Assembly: GCA_009993005.1 (NCBI GenBank)
Contig: JAACUH010000075.1
Span: 1 to 44,797, forward strand
Reading direction: 5' to 3'
Length of the DNA: 44,797 bases
Source: Rhodobacterales bacterium
Lineage (GTDB): Bacteria > Pseudomonadota > Alphaproteobacteria > Rhodobacterales > Rhodobacteraceae
Positions 28,576-36,859 of this stretch are shown here, one piece after another; within the stretch, counting starts at the first letter, position 1, and the number at the start of each line of letters is the position of its first letter. Made by a program: the position numbers and the translations under genes. A model generated the notes under the pieces. It saw only the letters and a list, made by a program, of their open reading frames with translations. It was not told where the DNA came from and ran no database searches.

Positions 28576-29827
28576 CAACGGCAGGCGGCGCCGCAAACGG
28601 CAGCGCGTCGAACCCCGCGGCCCATTTGACCGCCTCCGAAAGCAGCGCAGGCGGCGTCCAGACCGGATCATCCTGCGCCCAGACGCGCATCAGGTTGCGC
28701 AGCCGCAAGAGGCCGGCCTGCTGCGCCGCATGCATCGGCCCGCCGCGCAACCGGTCAAAACCCGCGCCATGCACGGCGAGCACGTCGATATCGGCCGGCT
28801 GACGCACAAGCCCTTCTTCGACCATCCGGGCCCCTTCGGCGAGCCATGCGGCCAGCGCCCGGTCAGGGTCGCCTTCGCCCTTGGCGCGGTGCGCGGCCAT
28901 CAGGAGCCGTTCGACCACCACCCGCCCCTGCGGGCCCGGCACGCGCTGACCGGCCTGCAGGGGCGACAGCAGCTCTGGCGCGATGCGGCGTTCGGCCAGA
29001 TGCAGATGCCGCAGCGCGCGCGACTGCGGATGCGCGAGGCAGGCCGCTTGCGCCTCTTGCGCGATGGCCAGCGCGGCGGCGGGCGGCAAGAGCAGCGCCG
29101 CCTCCACGCAGTCCACGATCCGGGCCGCGGCAAAATGCGCCCCCGGTGCAGCGCGCTGTGCCGCGCGCTGTTCCGCGATGGCCGCCATCCAGGCCGCGCC
29201 ATCGGTCATCCGGTCGCGCCGCCCGAGCGTCGGGCGCGGAGCCAGACCGGCGGCGAGCCAGTCCTCCAGCTGCGCCAGCGCCGCGCCGGCCGGATCGTCC
29301 CCCGCGACCGCCGCATCGAACAGGCCGATCGCTGCCGCGGGTTGCGCCGGCATCACCTTGCCACCCAGCAACATCGCCAGCCCGGCCGCGGCACCGGTCA
29401 GGCGCGGCAGACGCTGCGTCGCGCCCGGTTCCGGCAAGAGACCCAGCGCCACATCGGGAAAGCCGATGGCGGCCCCGGGCGCGGCGATCCGGGCATGGGC
29501 CGCCAGCGCAAGGGCCGCCCCCGCACCCAGCGCCGGGCCCTGCAGCACCGCCACGACCGGCCGCGCGAAGCCCTCGATCCGGGCGCAGAGCGCGTCAAAA
29601 CCAGGAGGCGCCTCGGGCGCGCCGATCCGCCGCAGGTCGCGACCGGCCGAGAAATGGCGCCCCTCTGCCACCAGCAGCACGGCGCGCAGGCCGGGGTCGC
29701 GCGACAGATGGCCGAACACGTCCCATAGCGCGGCGCAGAGCAGGTCATCGATCCGGTTGGCGGGCCCCGCATCGAGCGTCACCATCGCGATGCCCTGACG
29801 CAGGCGCAATCGCAACGGCCGGCTCAT
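28562..29827 (-). CDS. FadB-like protein lacking the dehydrogenase domain and catalytic glutamates
   Basis: A 421-residue protein built from an N-terminal crotonase (enoyl-CoA hydratase/isomerase) domain and a C-terminal segment like the end of FadB/FadJ (MVEEGLVRQPADIDVLAVHG, RGGPMHAAQQ). The ~200-residue NAD-binding Rossmann domain expected between them is absent; family members have about 700 residues. In the crotonase domain GALGAGAALAL carries Ala105, and FPDVALG Asp125, where hydratases have Glu with the same 20-residue spacing. The frame is intact and codon use normal, so this is a diverged protein rather than a fresh pseudogene. A beta-oxidation role is doubtful. Confidence 0.82.
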   Translation of the reverse strand: MSRPLRLRLRQGIAMVTLDAGPANRIDDLLCAALWDVFGHLSRDPGLRAVLLVAEGRHFSAGRDLRRIGAPEAPPGFDALCARIEGFARPVVAVLQGPALGAGAALALAAHARIAAPGAAIGFPDVALGLLPEPGATQRLPRLTGAAAGLAMLLGGKVMPAQPAAAIGLFDAAVAGDDPAGAALAQLEDWLAAGLAPRPTLGRRDRMTDGAAWMAAIAEQRAAQRAAPGAHFAAARIVDCVEAALLLPPAAALAIAQEAQAACLAHPQSRALRHLHLAERRIAPELLSPLQAGQRVPGPQGRVVVERLLMAAHRAKGEGDPDRALAAWLAEGARMVEEGLVRQPADIDVLAVHGAGFDRLRGGPMHAAQQAGLLRLRNLMRVWAQDDPVWTPPALLSEAVKWAAGFDALPFAAPPAVVSPA

Positions 29828-29978
29828 GGCGCGCTCTCGTTCTGCGGCATCGGTTCTGCCCCCTGTGCCCGGTTCCCAAGGAAACTTGTGGTATCAGACC
29901 TTGTGCCACAGGCCATGGCAAGGGCGCATTCGCCCGGTCGGGCCATGCGCCATGCCGGGATGTGTCATGAGACGGGCG

Positions 29979-30042
29979 GGTCAGGAGGCGGGCAGGTCAG
30001 CAGGCGGGGGGGTCAGCAGGCGGGCGTGTCAGCAGGCGGGGG
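29979..30042. repeat. Four 16-bp tandem repeats at the 3' end of the arsR-type gene
   Basis: Imperfect units GGTCAGCAGGCGGGGG at 29979-29994, 29995-30010, 30011-30026 and 30027-30042. The last unit overlaps the final codons of the ArsR gene, supplying its PPAC-stop end; read on the minus strand every unit repeats CCGCCTGCTGAC or a variant, including an in-register TGA. Confidence 0.8.
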
Positions 30043-30379
30043 GTGCGACCGACATCTCGACGGACGGGCAGAACACCTCGTAGATGCGCGACAGGATCGG
30101 CTCGATCCGCCCGTCGGCGAGCCGGTAGCGGATCGTGCGCCCGTCGCGGTCGCAGGCCACCAACCCTTCGGCGCGCATCCGGGCGAGTTGGCCCGACACA
30201 TAGGACTGGCTCGCGCCGAGCATCTGTTCCAGCTCGCCGACACTCCGCTCTCCGGGCAAGAGCGCGCAGAGGAGGCGCAGCCGCGCGGGGTTGGACAAGA
30301 CCTTGAGGATCTCGGCCGCTTCGTCTGCGGCGCGGTCCAAGGCGGCGGTGTCAACCTGGGTATCGAACTGGGGTGCCAT
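30029..30379 (-). CDS. ArsR family regulator with SqrR/BigR-type cysteine pair
   Basis: A 116-residue winged-helix repressor: ILKVLSNPARLRLLCALLPG, then GERSVGELEQML and the recognition helix SQSYVSGQLARMRAEGLV, then the wing DRDGRTIRYRLAD. Cys38 in the second helix and Cys104 in the last helix are 66 residues apart, the spacing of the sulfide/persulfide-sensing pair in SqrR (41/107) and BigR (42/108). Metal-binding ArsR motifs (CxC in the recognition helix) are absent. No sulfide-oxidation gene is adjacent; targets are unknown. Cys116, at the very end, comes from the tandem repeat. Confidence 0.9.
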   Translation of the reverse strand: MAPQFDTQVDTAALDRAADEAAEILKVLSNPARLRLLCALLPGERSVGELEQMLGASQSYVSGQLARMRAEGLVACDRDGRTIRYRLADGRIEPILSRIYEVFCPSVEMSVAPPAC

Positions 30380-30602
30380 GGCATCAACATAGGATGTCGG
30401 CGGTCACATGACAATATCCCAATGCTTTGATCGTGAGGGCCCGCCATCATCACCGCCACCATCACCGCCGACCACAGCCGCACCCGTGCCTCTGTGCCGT
30501 CAGGCATGCCCCTCCGCAGCCATCGGCCGCGCGTAATCGCTGCAATGCGGCGCGGGCGCGGTGGGGAGAGGGTCGTTGGCAGCATCGGTCAGGTGCCACC
30601 GC

Positions 30603-31655
30603 TCATCCCGCCCGGTTCGGCTCGGGCGTGGCGCCCAGGAGGTCACGGCGGACTGGCGGCAAAGGCGGCGCGGGCGACAGGACCGCCGGCGGAGGCCGTT
30701 CGAGACGCACAGCGCGCAGCCCGGCCAACTGGCCCAGTCTGGCCTGTGCAATCCGCCGACCATCCGGCCCCTCGATGGACACAGAGGTCACCGCGACACC
30801 GGGCAAGGCCAGCACCTGCCCGACGCTGAACGCCTCGATGCTGCGCAAGGGCAGACGCATCCGGTGCAAGACCGCGTGCAGGTCAGCCGGTGCCGCGCCG
30901 AGCGCCGTCTGAAAGGCCCGCGTCCAGTCCTGGGCCGGATCGGGCGCCGGAGTGTCGGCGACGGTCCGGCTTTCGGGCAGGGCCAGGACAATGGAGCCTT
31001 GCCGCTCTCCCGCGCCGAGGTCGAGCGTGAGGCGGACAAGCCGGTATCTCGATTCGGGCAGGGCCAGCCCGGCCGCCCGCAGGTCAGGCAACCGGCGGCC
31101 CGGCAGATAGCCATCGACCCAGCCGGCCAGAGGCGTTGCGACGCTGGTCTGTGCAAGCTCCTCCAGAAAGCCCGTGAGCAACGGCAGCACCAGGGCAAGA
31201 TCGGTGGCGGTCACGGGGCGCGCCGCCGCCGCCTCGCTGCGCAATTTGCCCATCGTCTGCATCTCGATCACCGCGGCCCGGGTCTGCGTGTCGATCCCCG
31301 CGAGCCCGGCCAGACCGCAATCGCCGTCCAAGCCGATGAGAAGCAGGTCAGCCTCGATCAGGCGCAACAGATCGTCGAGCGGCACCACCTCCTGCGTGAT
31401 CCCCAGCACGGTGATCACCAGCCGGCTGCGCCGCTGCGCCGCGCGGGTCAGCGCCAGCCGCAGGGCCCGCATCGGGGACAGCGTGGCCGGATCATCGGCC
31501 GCTGTTGCGGCCGGCGACGCCCGCGCCAGCCGTCTGAGCACGGCGCCCCGGGCCGCGGCAGCGTGCATGCCACCCTGCCCGCGGTCCTGGCCATTGTCCT
31601 GGCCATTGCCCTGCCCATCTGCCAGCCCGCTGTTCTGCCCGTCGCTTTGCGTCAT
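30603..31655 (-). CDS. FliM/FliN-type flagellar switch C-terminal domain protein
   Basis: A 350-residue protein whose C-terminal part (LPLRSIEAFSVGQVLALPGV, ARLGQLAGLRAVRLE) matches the SpoA fold of flagellar C-ring proteins FliM/FliN. The middle resembles a FliM-like CheC region. The first ~29 residues are Gly/Gln/Asn/Asp-rich and encoded by short tandem repeats; an internal ATG (31568, MHAAAARGAVLRRLARAS) may be the real start. No other flagellar gene is in the window, so it is an isolated locus. A Rhodobacteraceae-type FliM is the likeliest identity. Confidence 0.7.
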   Translation of the reverse strand: MTQSDGQNSGLADGQGNGQDNGQDRGQGGMHAAAARGAVLRRLARASPAATAADDPATLSPMRALRLALTRAAQRRSRLVITVLGITQEVVPLDDLLRLIEADLLLIGLDGDCGLAGLAGIDTQTRAAVIEMQTMGKLRSEAAAARPVTATDLALVLPLLTGFLEELAQTSVATPLAGWVDGYLPGRRLPDLRAAGLALPESRYRLVRLTLDLGAGERQGSIVLALPESRTVADTPAPDPAQDWTRAFQTALGAAPADLHAVLHRMRLPLRSIEAFSVGQVLALPGVAVTSVSIEGPDGRRIAQARLGQLAGLRAVRLERPPPAVLSPAPPLPPVRRDLLGATPEPNRAG

Positions 31656-31745
31656 CGTCGCCCGACCCTGCCCCGGATGTTGCCTCCCCGTGCGGTCACT
31701 CTAGGCCATGGATGCTTACCAATCCGCTAACGCGGCAGGTTCGCG

Positions 31746-34433
31746 CTACTGAGCGGCCATCGCATCGGCCACGGGCAGCACGACCCGGAAGGCCGCGCCG
31801 CCCTGCCCCGGCAGATAGTCGATGCCGCCCCCCAGCCGCGCCATGATCTCGCGGCAGATCGCCAGACCCAGCCCCGCCCCGCCCGCCCGCCCGGGGTCGG
31901 TCAGACGCGAGAACTTTTCAAAGATCACCTGCCGGTGCTCGGGCGAGATACCGGTCCCATTGTCCACGAAATCAACAGCATAGCCGGCACCAAGCCGCGC
32001 CACCTCGATCCGCAGCACGGGGTCGGCGGCATTGCAGTATTTCTGCGCATTGGCAATCAGGTTGATAAAGACCTGCGCGAGCCGCTCGAGGTCGGTCTCG
32101 AGCATGATCGCCTCGTCCGCGCGCCGCCGCACCAGCCTGAGCCGCCCGCCCCGTGGCCCGGCCGCAGAAACGGCCCGGTCGATGACGTCGCGCAATTGCC
32201 CGCGCTGGCGGTGCAGTTCGACCTGCCCGTGCTCGAGCACATCGAGGTCGAGCAGATCGTCGAGCAACCGCGTGAGGCGCAAGGCCTCGTCTTGGATGAT
32301 GCCGGCGTATTTCTGCTGCTCTGCCGGCCCGGTATCGCCGTCGCGCAGGATCTCGGAGAAGGCCCGGATCGAGGTCATCGGCGTGCGCAGCTCATGGCTG
32401 ATCTGCGACAGGAAACTGTCCTTTTGCACCGACAGCGCCGTGAGTTTCTCGTTGGCCGCGCGCAATTGCCCCGCGGTCTGCTCGAGTTCGGCCGATTTCG
32501 CCTCGAGCTGGGTGGAATATTCAAGGATCTGCGCCGCCTCGTCAGCCACCGCGATCAGGTCTTCGACTGTCACGCTGGCGCCTTCGGTGAACTGCCCCAC
32601 CATCGCATGTGCGGTGGCAGCCCCCACCGACCCGGCGAGTTCGCGTTCCAGCAGCGCTATGAAATCCGGCGTCACATCAGGCAGATAGCCCGGTTTGCCC
32701 TGCGCCTGCGCCGCGCGCAGAAAGATCGCCTGGGCATCGGCCGCGCCGATGATGCGCTGCGCCATGATCAGCAGATCCTCGGCCGCCGCCGCCGTCTGGC
32801 CCCAGGCCCGCGTGCCCGCCGAATGTTCGAACACATTGACGAATTGAGCGCCCTGCATACGTTCGAGCGGATTGGGAAAGGTGAGCATCGACACGATCAG
32901 GAACAGGCTCGTGTTGACCAGCATCGACCAGATCATCGCATGCATCACCGGGTCGATCCCCTGGACCCCGAAGAACGCATGCGGTCGCAACCAGCCGATC
33001 CCCCAGGGGCCCTGCGCCATCACCTGCGCGGGGATCACGGCATCCGCGCCAAAGCTCGGCAGGAACAGCGTCCAGACCCAGATCGCAAAGCCGCTGACCA
33101 GCCCCGCCGCCGCCCCCAACCCGGTCGCGCCGCGCCAGAAGATGCCGCCGATCATCGCCGGCAGGATCTGCGTCACCCCGACAAAGGCGATGAGCCCGAT
33201 CGCCGAAAGCGCCGCCCCCCCGCCCGAGAGCCGGAAGTAGACATAGCCCAGCGCCAGCACCGCCGCGATCGACACCCGCCGCGCCAGCAGGACCACACCG
33301 CGCACATCCCCCGCGATCATGCTGCCGTCGCGCCGCAGCCGCAGCCAGACCGGCACCACGATATGGTTCGACACCATCGTTGCCAGCGCGATGGTTGCCA
33401 CGATCACCATCGAGGTCGCGCTCGAGAAACCGCCGAGAAAGGACAGCATCGCCAGCCCGTCGCGCCCCTGGCTGAGCGGCAGCGTGAGCACGAAAAGGTC
33501 AGGGTTCGACCCCGCCGGCATCAGGTCGAGACCCAGGACGGCGATCGGCACGACAAAGAGGCTCATCAGCAGCAGATAGAGCGGAAAGGCCCAGCTCGCC
33601 GTCACCAGATGCCGCTCGTTGCCGTTCTCCACCACCAGCACCTGGAACATGCGCGGCAGGCACAGGAAGGCCGCCGCCGACAGGAAGGTCAGCCCGACCC
33701 AGCGCCCGCCAGGCTGCGACCAGTCCGCGATGGGCGAGGCGTCGATCCGCGCCAGCATGTCGGTCCAGCCACGGCCGATCCCCCAGACCACGAAAATGCC
33801 CACCGCGAGCAGCGCGCAGAGCTTGACCACCGCCTCGACCGCGATGGCCAGCACGACGCCGTGGTGGCGCTCATTGGCGTCAAGGTTGCGGGTGCCGAAG
33901 AGGATGGTGAACAGCGCCAGCCCCGCCGCCGACCACAGCGCCACCGCATCGCGGCTCGCACCGGCGGGCACATCGCCGCCGGGGTCCACGAAGACCGAGA
34001 ATGACAGCGTGATCGACTGCAATTGCAGGGCAATATAAGGGGTGATGCCGACCACGACGAGGATCGTGACGATCACGCCCAGCGCGGTCGATTTGCCATA
34101 GCGCGAGGAGATCAGGTCGGCGATCGAGGTGATGCGCTGCGTGCGCCCGATGCGCACCAGCTTGCGCACCACCCAGAACCAGCCGATCATCACCAGCGAG
34201 GGCCCGAGGTAGATGGTGAGGTATTCCAGCCCCGACCGCGCCGCATAGCCCACGGCGCCGTAAAACGTCCAGGCGGTGCAATAGATCGACAGCGACAGCG
34301 TGTAGATCAGCGGCGAGCGCAGCCAGCCGTCATCGCCCCTTGCCGCGCGGCGCTCTGCGGCAAAGGCCACCGCAAAGAGAAAGGCCACATAGGCCAGCGC
34401 CACCAGCACCAGCAGGTTGAAGGTCAGCATCAT
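31746..34433 (-). CDS. Sodium/solute symporter-histidine kinase fusion
   Basis: An 895-residue sensor kinase. The first ~550 residues are a 13-helix SSS-type transporter domain as in CbrA and CrbS (TAWTFYGAVGYAARSGLEYL, SIADLISSRYGKSTALG). A coiled linker (AKSAELEQTAGQLRAANEKL) leads to HisKA with phospho-acceptor H680 (SHELRTPMTS), N-box NLIANAQKY, G1 DNGTG and G2 GAGLGLA of the ATPase domain. No receiver is attached. It overlaps the two-helix protein gene by ATGA, and the separate receiver gene lies upstream in the same operon. Relatives respond to histidine or acetate; the signal here is unknown. Confidence 0.94.
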   Translation of the reverse strand: MMLTFNLLVLVALAYVAFLFAVAFAAERRAARGDDGWLRSPLIYTLSLSIYCTAWTFYGAVGYAARSGLEYLTIYLGPSLVMIGWFWVVRKLVRIGRTQRITSIADLISSRYGKSTALGVIVTILVVVGITPYIALQLQSITLSFSVFVDPGGDVPAGASRDAVALWSAAGLALFTILFGTRNLDANERHHGVVLAIAVEAVVKLCALLAVGIFVVWGIGRGWTDMLARIDASPIADWSQPGGRWVGLTFLSAAAFLCLPRMFQVLVVENGNERHLVTASWAFPLYLLLMSLFVVPIAVLGLDLMPAGSNPDLFVLTLPLSQGRDGLAMLSFLGGFSSATSMVIVATIALATMVSNHIVVPVWLRLRRDGSMIAGDVRGVVLLARRVSIAAVLALGYVYFRLSGGGAALSAIGLIAFVGVTQILPAMIGGIFWRGATGLGAAAGLVSGFAIWVWTLFLPSFGADAVIPAQVMAQGPWGIGWLRPHAFFGVQGIDPVMHAMIWSMLVNTSLFLIVSMLTFPNPLERMQGAQFVNVFEHSAGTRAWGQTAAAAEDLLIMAQRIIGAADAQAIFLRAAQAQGKPGYLPDVTPDFIALLERELAGSVGAATAHAMVGQFTEGASVTVEDLIAVADEAAQILEYSTQLEAKSAELEQTAGQLRAANEKLTALSVQKDSFLSQISHELRTPMTSIRAFSEILRDGDTGPAEQQKYAGIIQDEALRLTRLLDDLLDLDVLEHGQVELHRQRGQLRDVIDRAVSAAGPRGGRLRLVRRRADEAIMLETDLERLAQVFINLIANAQKYCNAADPVLRIEVARLGAGYAVDFVDNGTGISPEHRQVIFEKFSRLTDPGRAGGAGLGLAICREIMARLGGGIDYLPGQGGAAFRVVLPVADAMAAQ

Positions 34434-34693
34434 TCGCCCTCGGCCGCGTCGGTGTCATCCTCCGGGCGCATCGCACGTGACAGGATGAATGCGGCGGCGA
34501 TCAGACCGGCCCAGAGCCCGAACAGATAAAGGAGCGCCAGCCCGTTGCCCGGCCCCTCGGCGCCCCGCGGCCAGAGCAGCGGGATCATGCAGCCCACGGC
34601 CCCCGCAACCGGCAGCAACCGCACCGCATCGCGCAACCGGCGCTGCCGGTAGGAGGCACGGCCAAGAAACAGCGGCGGCGGCGGCTTGGGCAT
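34430..34693 (-). CDS. Two-helix membrane protein of the symporter-kinase operon
   Basis: An 87-residue protein with a basic N-terminus (GRASYRQRRLRDAVR), two helices (about 25-43 and 50-70) and an acidic tail. It lies between the response regulator and the kinase and overlaps the kinase start by ATGA. By position and topology it resembles the small companion proteins of SSS symporters (DUF485 or DUF4212 types), though I cannot assign it to either. Confidence 0.75.
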   Translation of the reverse strand: MPKPPPPLFLGRASYRQRRLRDAVRLLPVAGAVGCMIPLLWPRGAEGPGNGLALLYLFGLWAGLIAAAFILSRAMRPEDDTDAAEGE

Positions 34694-34699
34694 CGCGCG

Positions 34700-35068
34700 C
34701 TACTCCGCCACCAGGGCGCGGACATTGGCCAGCACCTCGGCATTGGAAAAGGGCTTTGTCATGAACAGGCTGACGCCCAGCCGTTCGGCCAGTTCGCGGT
34801 CCTTGGTCTGGCCGCGCGCTGTCAGCATCAGCACCGGGATCGCGGCAAGCGCCGGCGCGGCGCGCAGATCGCGCAGGATGTCAAAGCCGCTGCGCCCCGG
34901 CAGCATGACATCAAGGATGATCAGGTCGGGCGGCAGCGCCCGCACCCGGTCAAACGCGGTGGTGCCATCGGCATGGGCGTGCACGGTCCAGCCATCCCGG
35001 CTGAGGATAAAGCTGATGGCCTCGATGATATTGGGCTCATCCTCGATCAGCAGAACGCGTCTGGCCAT
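34700..35068 (-). CDS. Single-domain response regulator
   Basis: A 122-residue receiver domain with no output domain. Acidic pocket E9/D10, phospho-acceptor D53 (LIILDVMLPG), T83 and K105 (FMTKPFS) are all present. The start at 35068 has GGGGAGGGG upstream; the open frame to 35146 has no family support. As the first gene of the kinase operon it is the likely phosphorylation partner. Output must go through another protein, perhaps by phosphorelay. Confidence 0.93.
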   Translation of the reverse strand: MARRVLLIEDEPNIIEAISFILSRDGWTVHAHADGTTAFDRVRALPPDLIILDVMLPGRSGFDILRDLRAAPALAAIPVLMLTARGQTKDRELAERLGVSLFMTKPFSNAEVLANVRALVAE

Positions 35069-35163
35069 GCCGCGCCCCTCCCCTGGCCACGTCAGGTCTC
35101 TCCCCGCGCGAGTATCGCGGCAAACCCGGCCCCTGTCAAAGAGCAAGCCCCCGCGCCGCCCCC

Positions 35164-35217
35164 GCGCCGCGCCCCGGCCTCCCCCGCGCCGCGCCCCGGC
35201 CTCCCCCGCGCCCCGCC
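35164..35217. repeat. 22-bp GC-only tandem repeat
   Basis: Two identical 22-base units (beginning GCGCCGCGCCCCGGCCTCCC) at 35164-35185 and 35186-35207, followed by a partial third, in the gap upstream of the response regulator. Apart from a few T residues the stretch is all G and C. Confidence 0.75.
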
Positions 35218-35246
35218 CTTGCCGCCCCCGCGCCGCGGCCGCGCTT

Positions 35247-35282
35247 CATCTTGCCCCAAATATCCGCGCCGCAGGCTCCTGC
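35247..35282 (-). terminator. 3' element with ATATTTGGGG motif after the XRE regulator
   Basis: On the plus strand CATCTTGCCCCAAATATCC (35247-35265) is followed by a small stem GCAGG-CT-CCTGC (35271-35282). On the minus strand this is a stem followed by GGATATTTGGGGCAAGATG, 28 to 63 bases beyond the regulator stop. The same motif follows rnj (763-795) and the ABC permease (24914-24936), so it looks like a recurring 3' element. Confidence 0.45.
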
Positions 35283-35309
35283 CGCGGCCACATGCGCCAT
35301 GGCGCGGGC

Positions 35310-36638
35310 TCAGGCGATGATCGAGGGTTCGCGCCGTGCCGCGCATCCGGCGCGCGGGCAGATCCGGCAGCCCGGCCCGGCCGCAACCGGCACCGCGTCG
35401 CGCAATGGCGCCTGCGCGTCGGGGATCGCCAGCATCGTCGCCTCGACCAGCGGCGGCGCGTCCCAGGCGTCGGCCGGACGCGCCACCGCCACAGCATAGC
35501 ACAGAAACCGCGCCGCCCGCTCGCCCGGCAGCCGCACCTCGGCGCGGACCGGCTGGCCGGGCTGGCCAAGCACGCGGTAGAGCGGCCAGAGCGGGCAGGC
35601 TTCGCCGCCGCGCCCCAGCGCGAGGCCCGGCGCCGGGCGCATGGTGACGATCACCCCGGCCGCGTCGCAGACCACCAGCCCGACCGGACCGGCAAAGGGA
35701 CCGCGGCCGTCGGTCGGCAGCGTCGCGATCCGCCGCAGCACCCGGTCGAGCGCGACCCCGAACCGCGCGGCAAGCGCGAGCGGGTCAGCCCCCGCCCCGC
35801 CCGCCCCCGCCTGCAGAAAGGGCGCAAGCGGCAGCGCCGCCGCATCTTCGGCATAGCGGCGCAGCCAGCCCGCCAGCAGCGCGCGCGCGGCCGCGCCGAT
35901 CCCCGGAACCGCTGCGGCGAGGGCCTCTGCCGCGCCCGCCGCAGGCGTCTCGAGCGCGGGCACATGCCAGCCCCAGCCGTCCAGCACCGCCGCGACCTCG
36001 TCCATGGGCGAGCGCAAGGCGGTATCGCCCGCCCCCTCGGCCTGTTCGAGATAGCCCGCCAGCGCGCGGCTGCTCTCGGCCAGCCGGACGCTGTCGGACA
36101 GGATGTTGCGGTGAAAGCGGTCCTGCCAGTCGGGGTCGAGCGCCCCGCCCGTGGTCAGGATGTCGGCGCTCGCCCGGATCGCGGTCGCGGCCGAGATCAC
36201 GGCGTGCAGCGAGGTGGCGAGGCGGGGATCATGGCTCAGCCGGTCGGTCATCGCCGCGACCTGCCCTTCGAGCGCGGCGATCCGCGCCGCCTGCGCGGCG
36301 ATCAGCCCGGCCCAGCCCGGAAATCGGCCGGCGAACTCTTCGAGCCGGTCCATCTCGGGCAGGTGGCCGGCCATCGCCGCCGCCGCCTGCAGGGCCGAGA
36401 CGAGCATCCCTTCGGCACCCGAGGTCAGGACCGCGGCATCGACGGCAAGCACCCGCGCGATGTCATTGAGCAGGCGACCGCCGATTCGCCTGCGGTTGTG
36501 CTCGATCAGGTTGAGGTAGGAGGGCGAGACCGCCACCGCCTGCGCCAGTGCCGCCTGCGACAGACCCAGATCGAGCCTGCGGGCCCGGATGCGCGATCCG
36601 GTCAGGTGATGCGACGGGTTGGCGGGGTCTTTCGGCAT
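35310..36638 (-). CDS. ScfR/RamB-type short-chain acyl regulator
   Basis: A 442-residue regulator. Residues ~15-70 are an XRE helix-turn-helix (RIRARRLDLGLSQAALAQAV, SYLNLIEHNRRRIGGRLLND). The rest matches the short-chain fatty-acyl regulator family, ending with the cysteine cluster GCRICPRAGCAARREPSI. Family members such as RamB and ScfR control acetate, glyoxylate or propionate metabolism. It is divergent from the ABC-acs operon, whose control it probably exerts. Two dyads lie just upstream of its start. Confidence 0.9.
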   Translation of the reverse strand: MPKDPANPSHHLTGSRIRARRLDLGLSQAALAQAVAVSPSYLNLIEHNRRRIGGRLLNDIARVLAVDAAVLTSGAEGMLVSALQAAAAMAGHLPEMDRLEEFAGRFPGWAGLIAAQAARIAALEGQVAAMTDRLSHDPRLATSLHAVISAATAIRASADILTTGGALDPDWQDRFHRNILSDSVRLAESSRALAGYLEQAEGAGDTALRSPMDEVAAVLDGWGWHVPALETPAAGAAEALAAAVPGIGAAARALLAGWLRRYAEDAAALPLAPFLQAGAGGAGADPLALAARFGVALDRVLRRIATLPTDGRGPFAGPVGLVVCDAAGVIVTMRPAPGLALGRGGEACPLWPLYRVLGQPGQPVRAEVRLPGERAARFLCYAVAVARPADAWDAPPLVEATMLAIPDAQAPLRDAVPVAAGPGCRICPRAGCAARREPSIIA

Positions 36639-36660
36639 GGCGGCGACTTTGCTGGGATAT

Positions 36661-36704
36661 CAACCGCTTTCTGCGGTTGCGCGTAAATTGGTTGACTGAT
36701 TTAC
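36661..36704. promoter_or_regulatory. Two dyads in the divergent promoter region
   Basis: The 221-base gap between the XRE gene and the binding-protein gene is AT-rich. It holds CAACCGC-TTTCT-GCGGTTG (36661-36679, perfect 7-base arms) and GTAAAT-10 bases-ATTTAC (36683-36704), with a TTGACT inside the second. Both are candidate operators for the regulator transcribed from 36638. Confidence 0.45.
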
Positions 36705-36859
36705 ACTTCTCTCTGTGCAGTTCTTTACAGAATTAATGTTCATAAATAAAGCATTGTTGCGCAATTATCTGATTTCGCGCGTTATCCATGCAGCACAGCC
36801 ATGTGCCTGCCGGAGGGGCGAGGAGGCCTCTCCGATGCGGATCATTCTGGGAGGATACC

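Noticed and set aside
28562-29827. Pseudogene call for the shortened FadB-like gene
   Set aside because: The frame is uninterrupted, composition matches its neighbours, and both flanking domains are kept in frame; treated as a diverged gene.
35149-35246. The GC-only repeat region as a coding Ala/Pro/Arg-rich peptide
   Set aside because: No ribosome site or conserved product; the tandem repeat explains the open frames.
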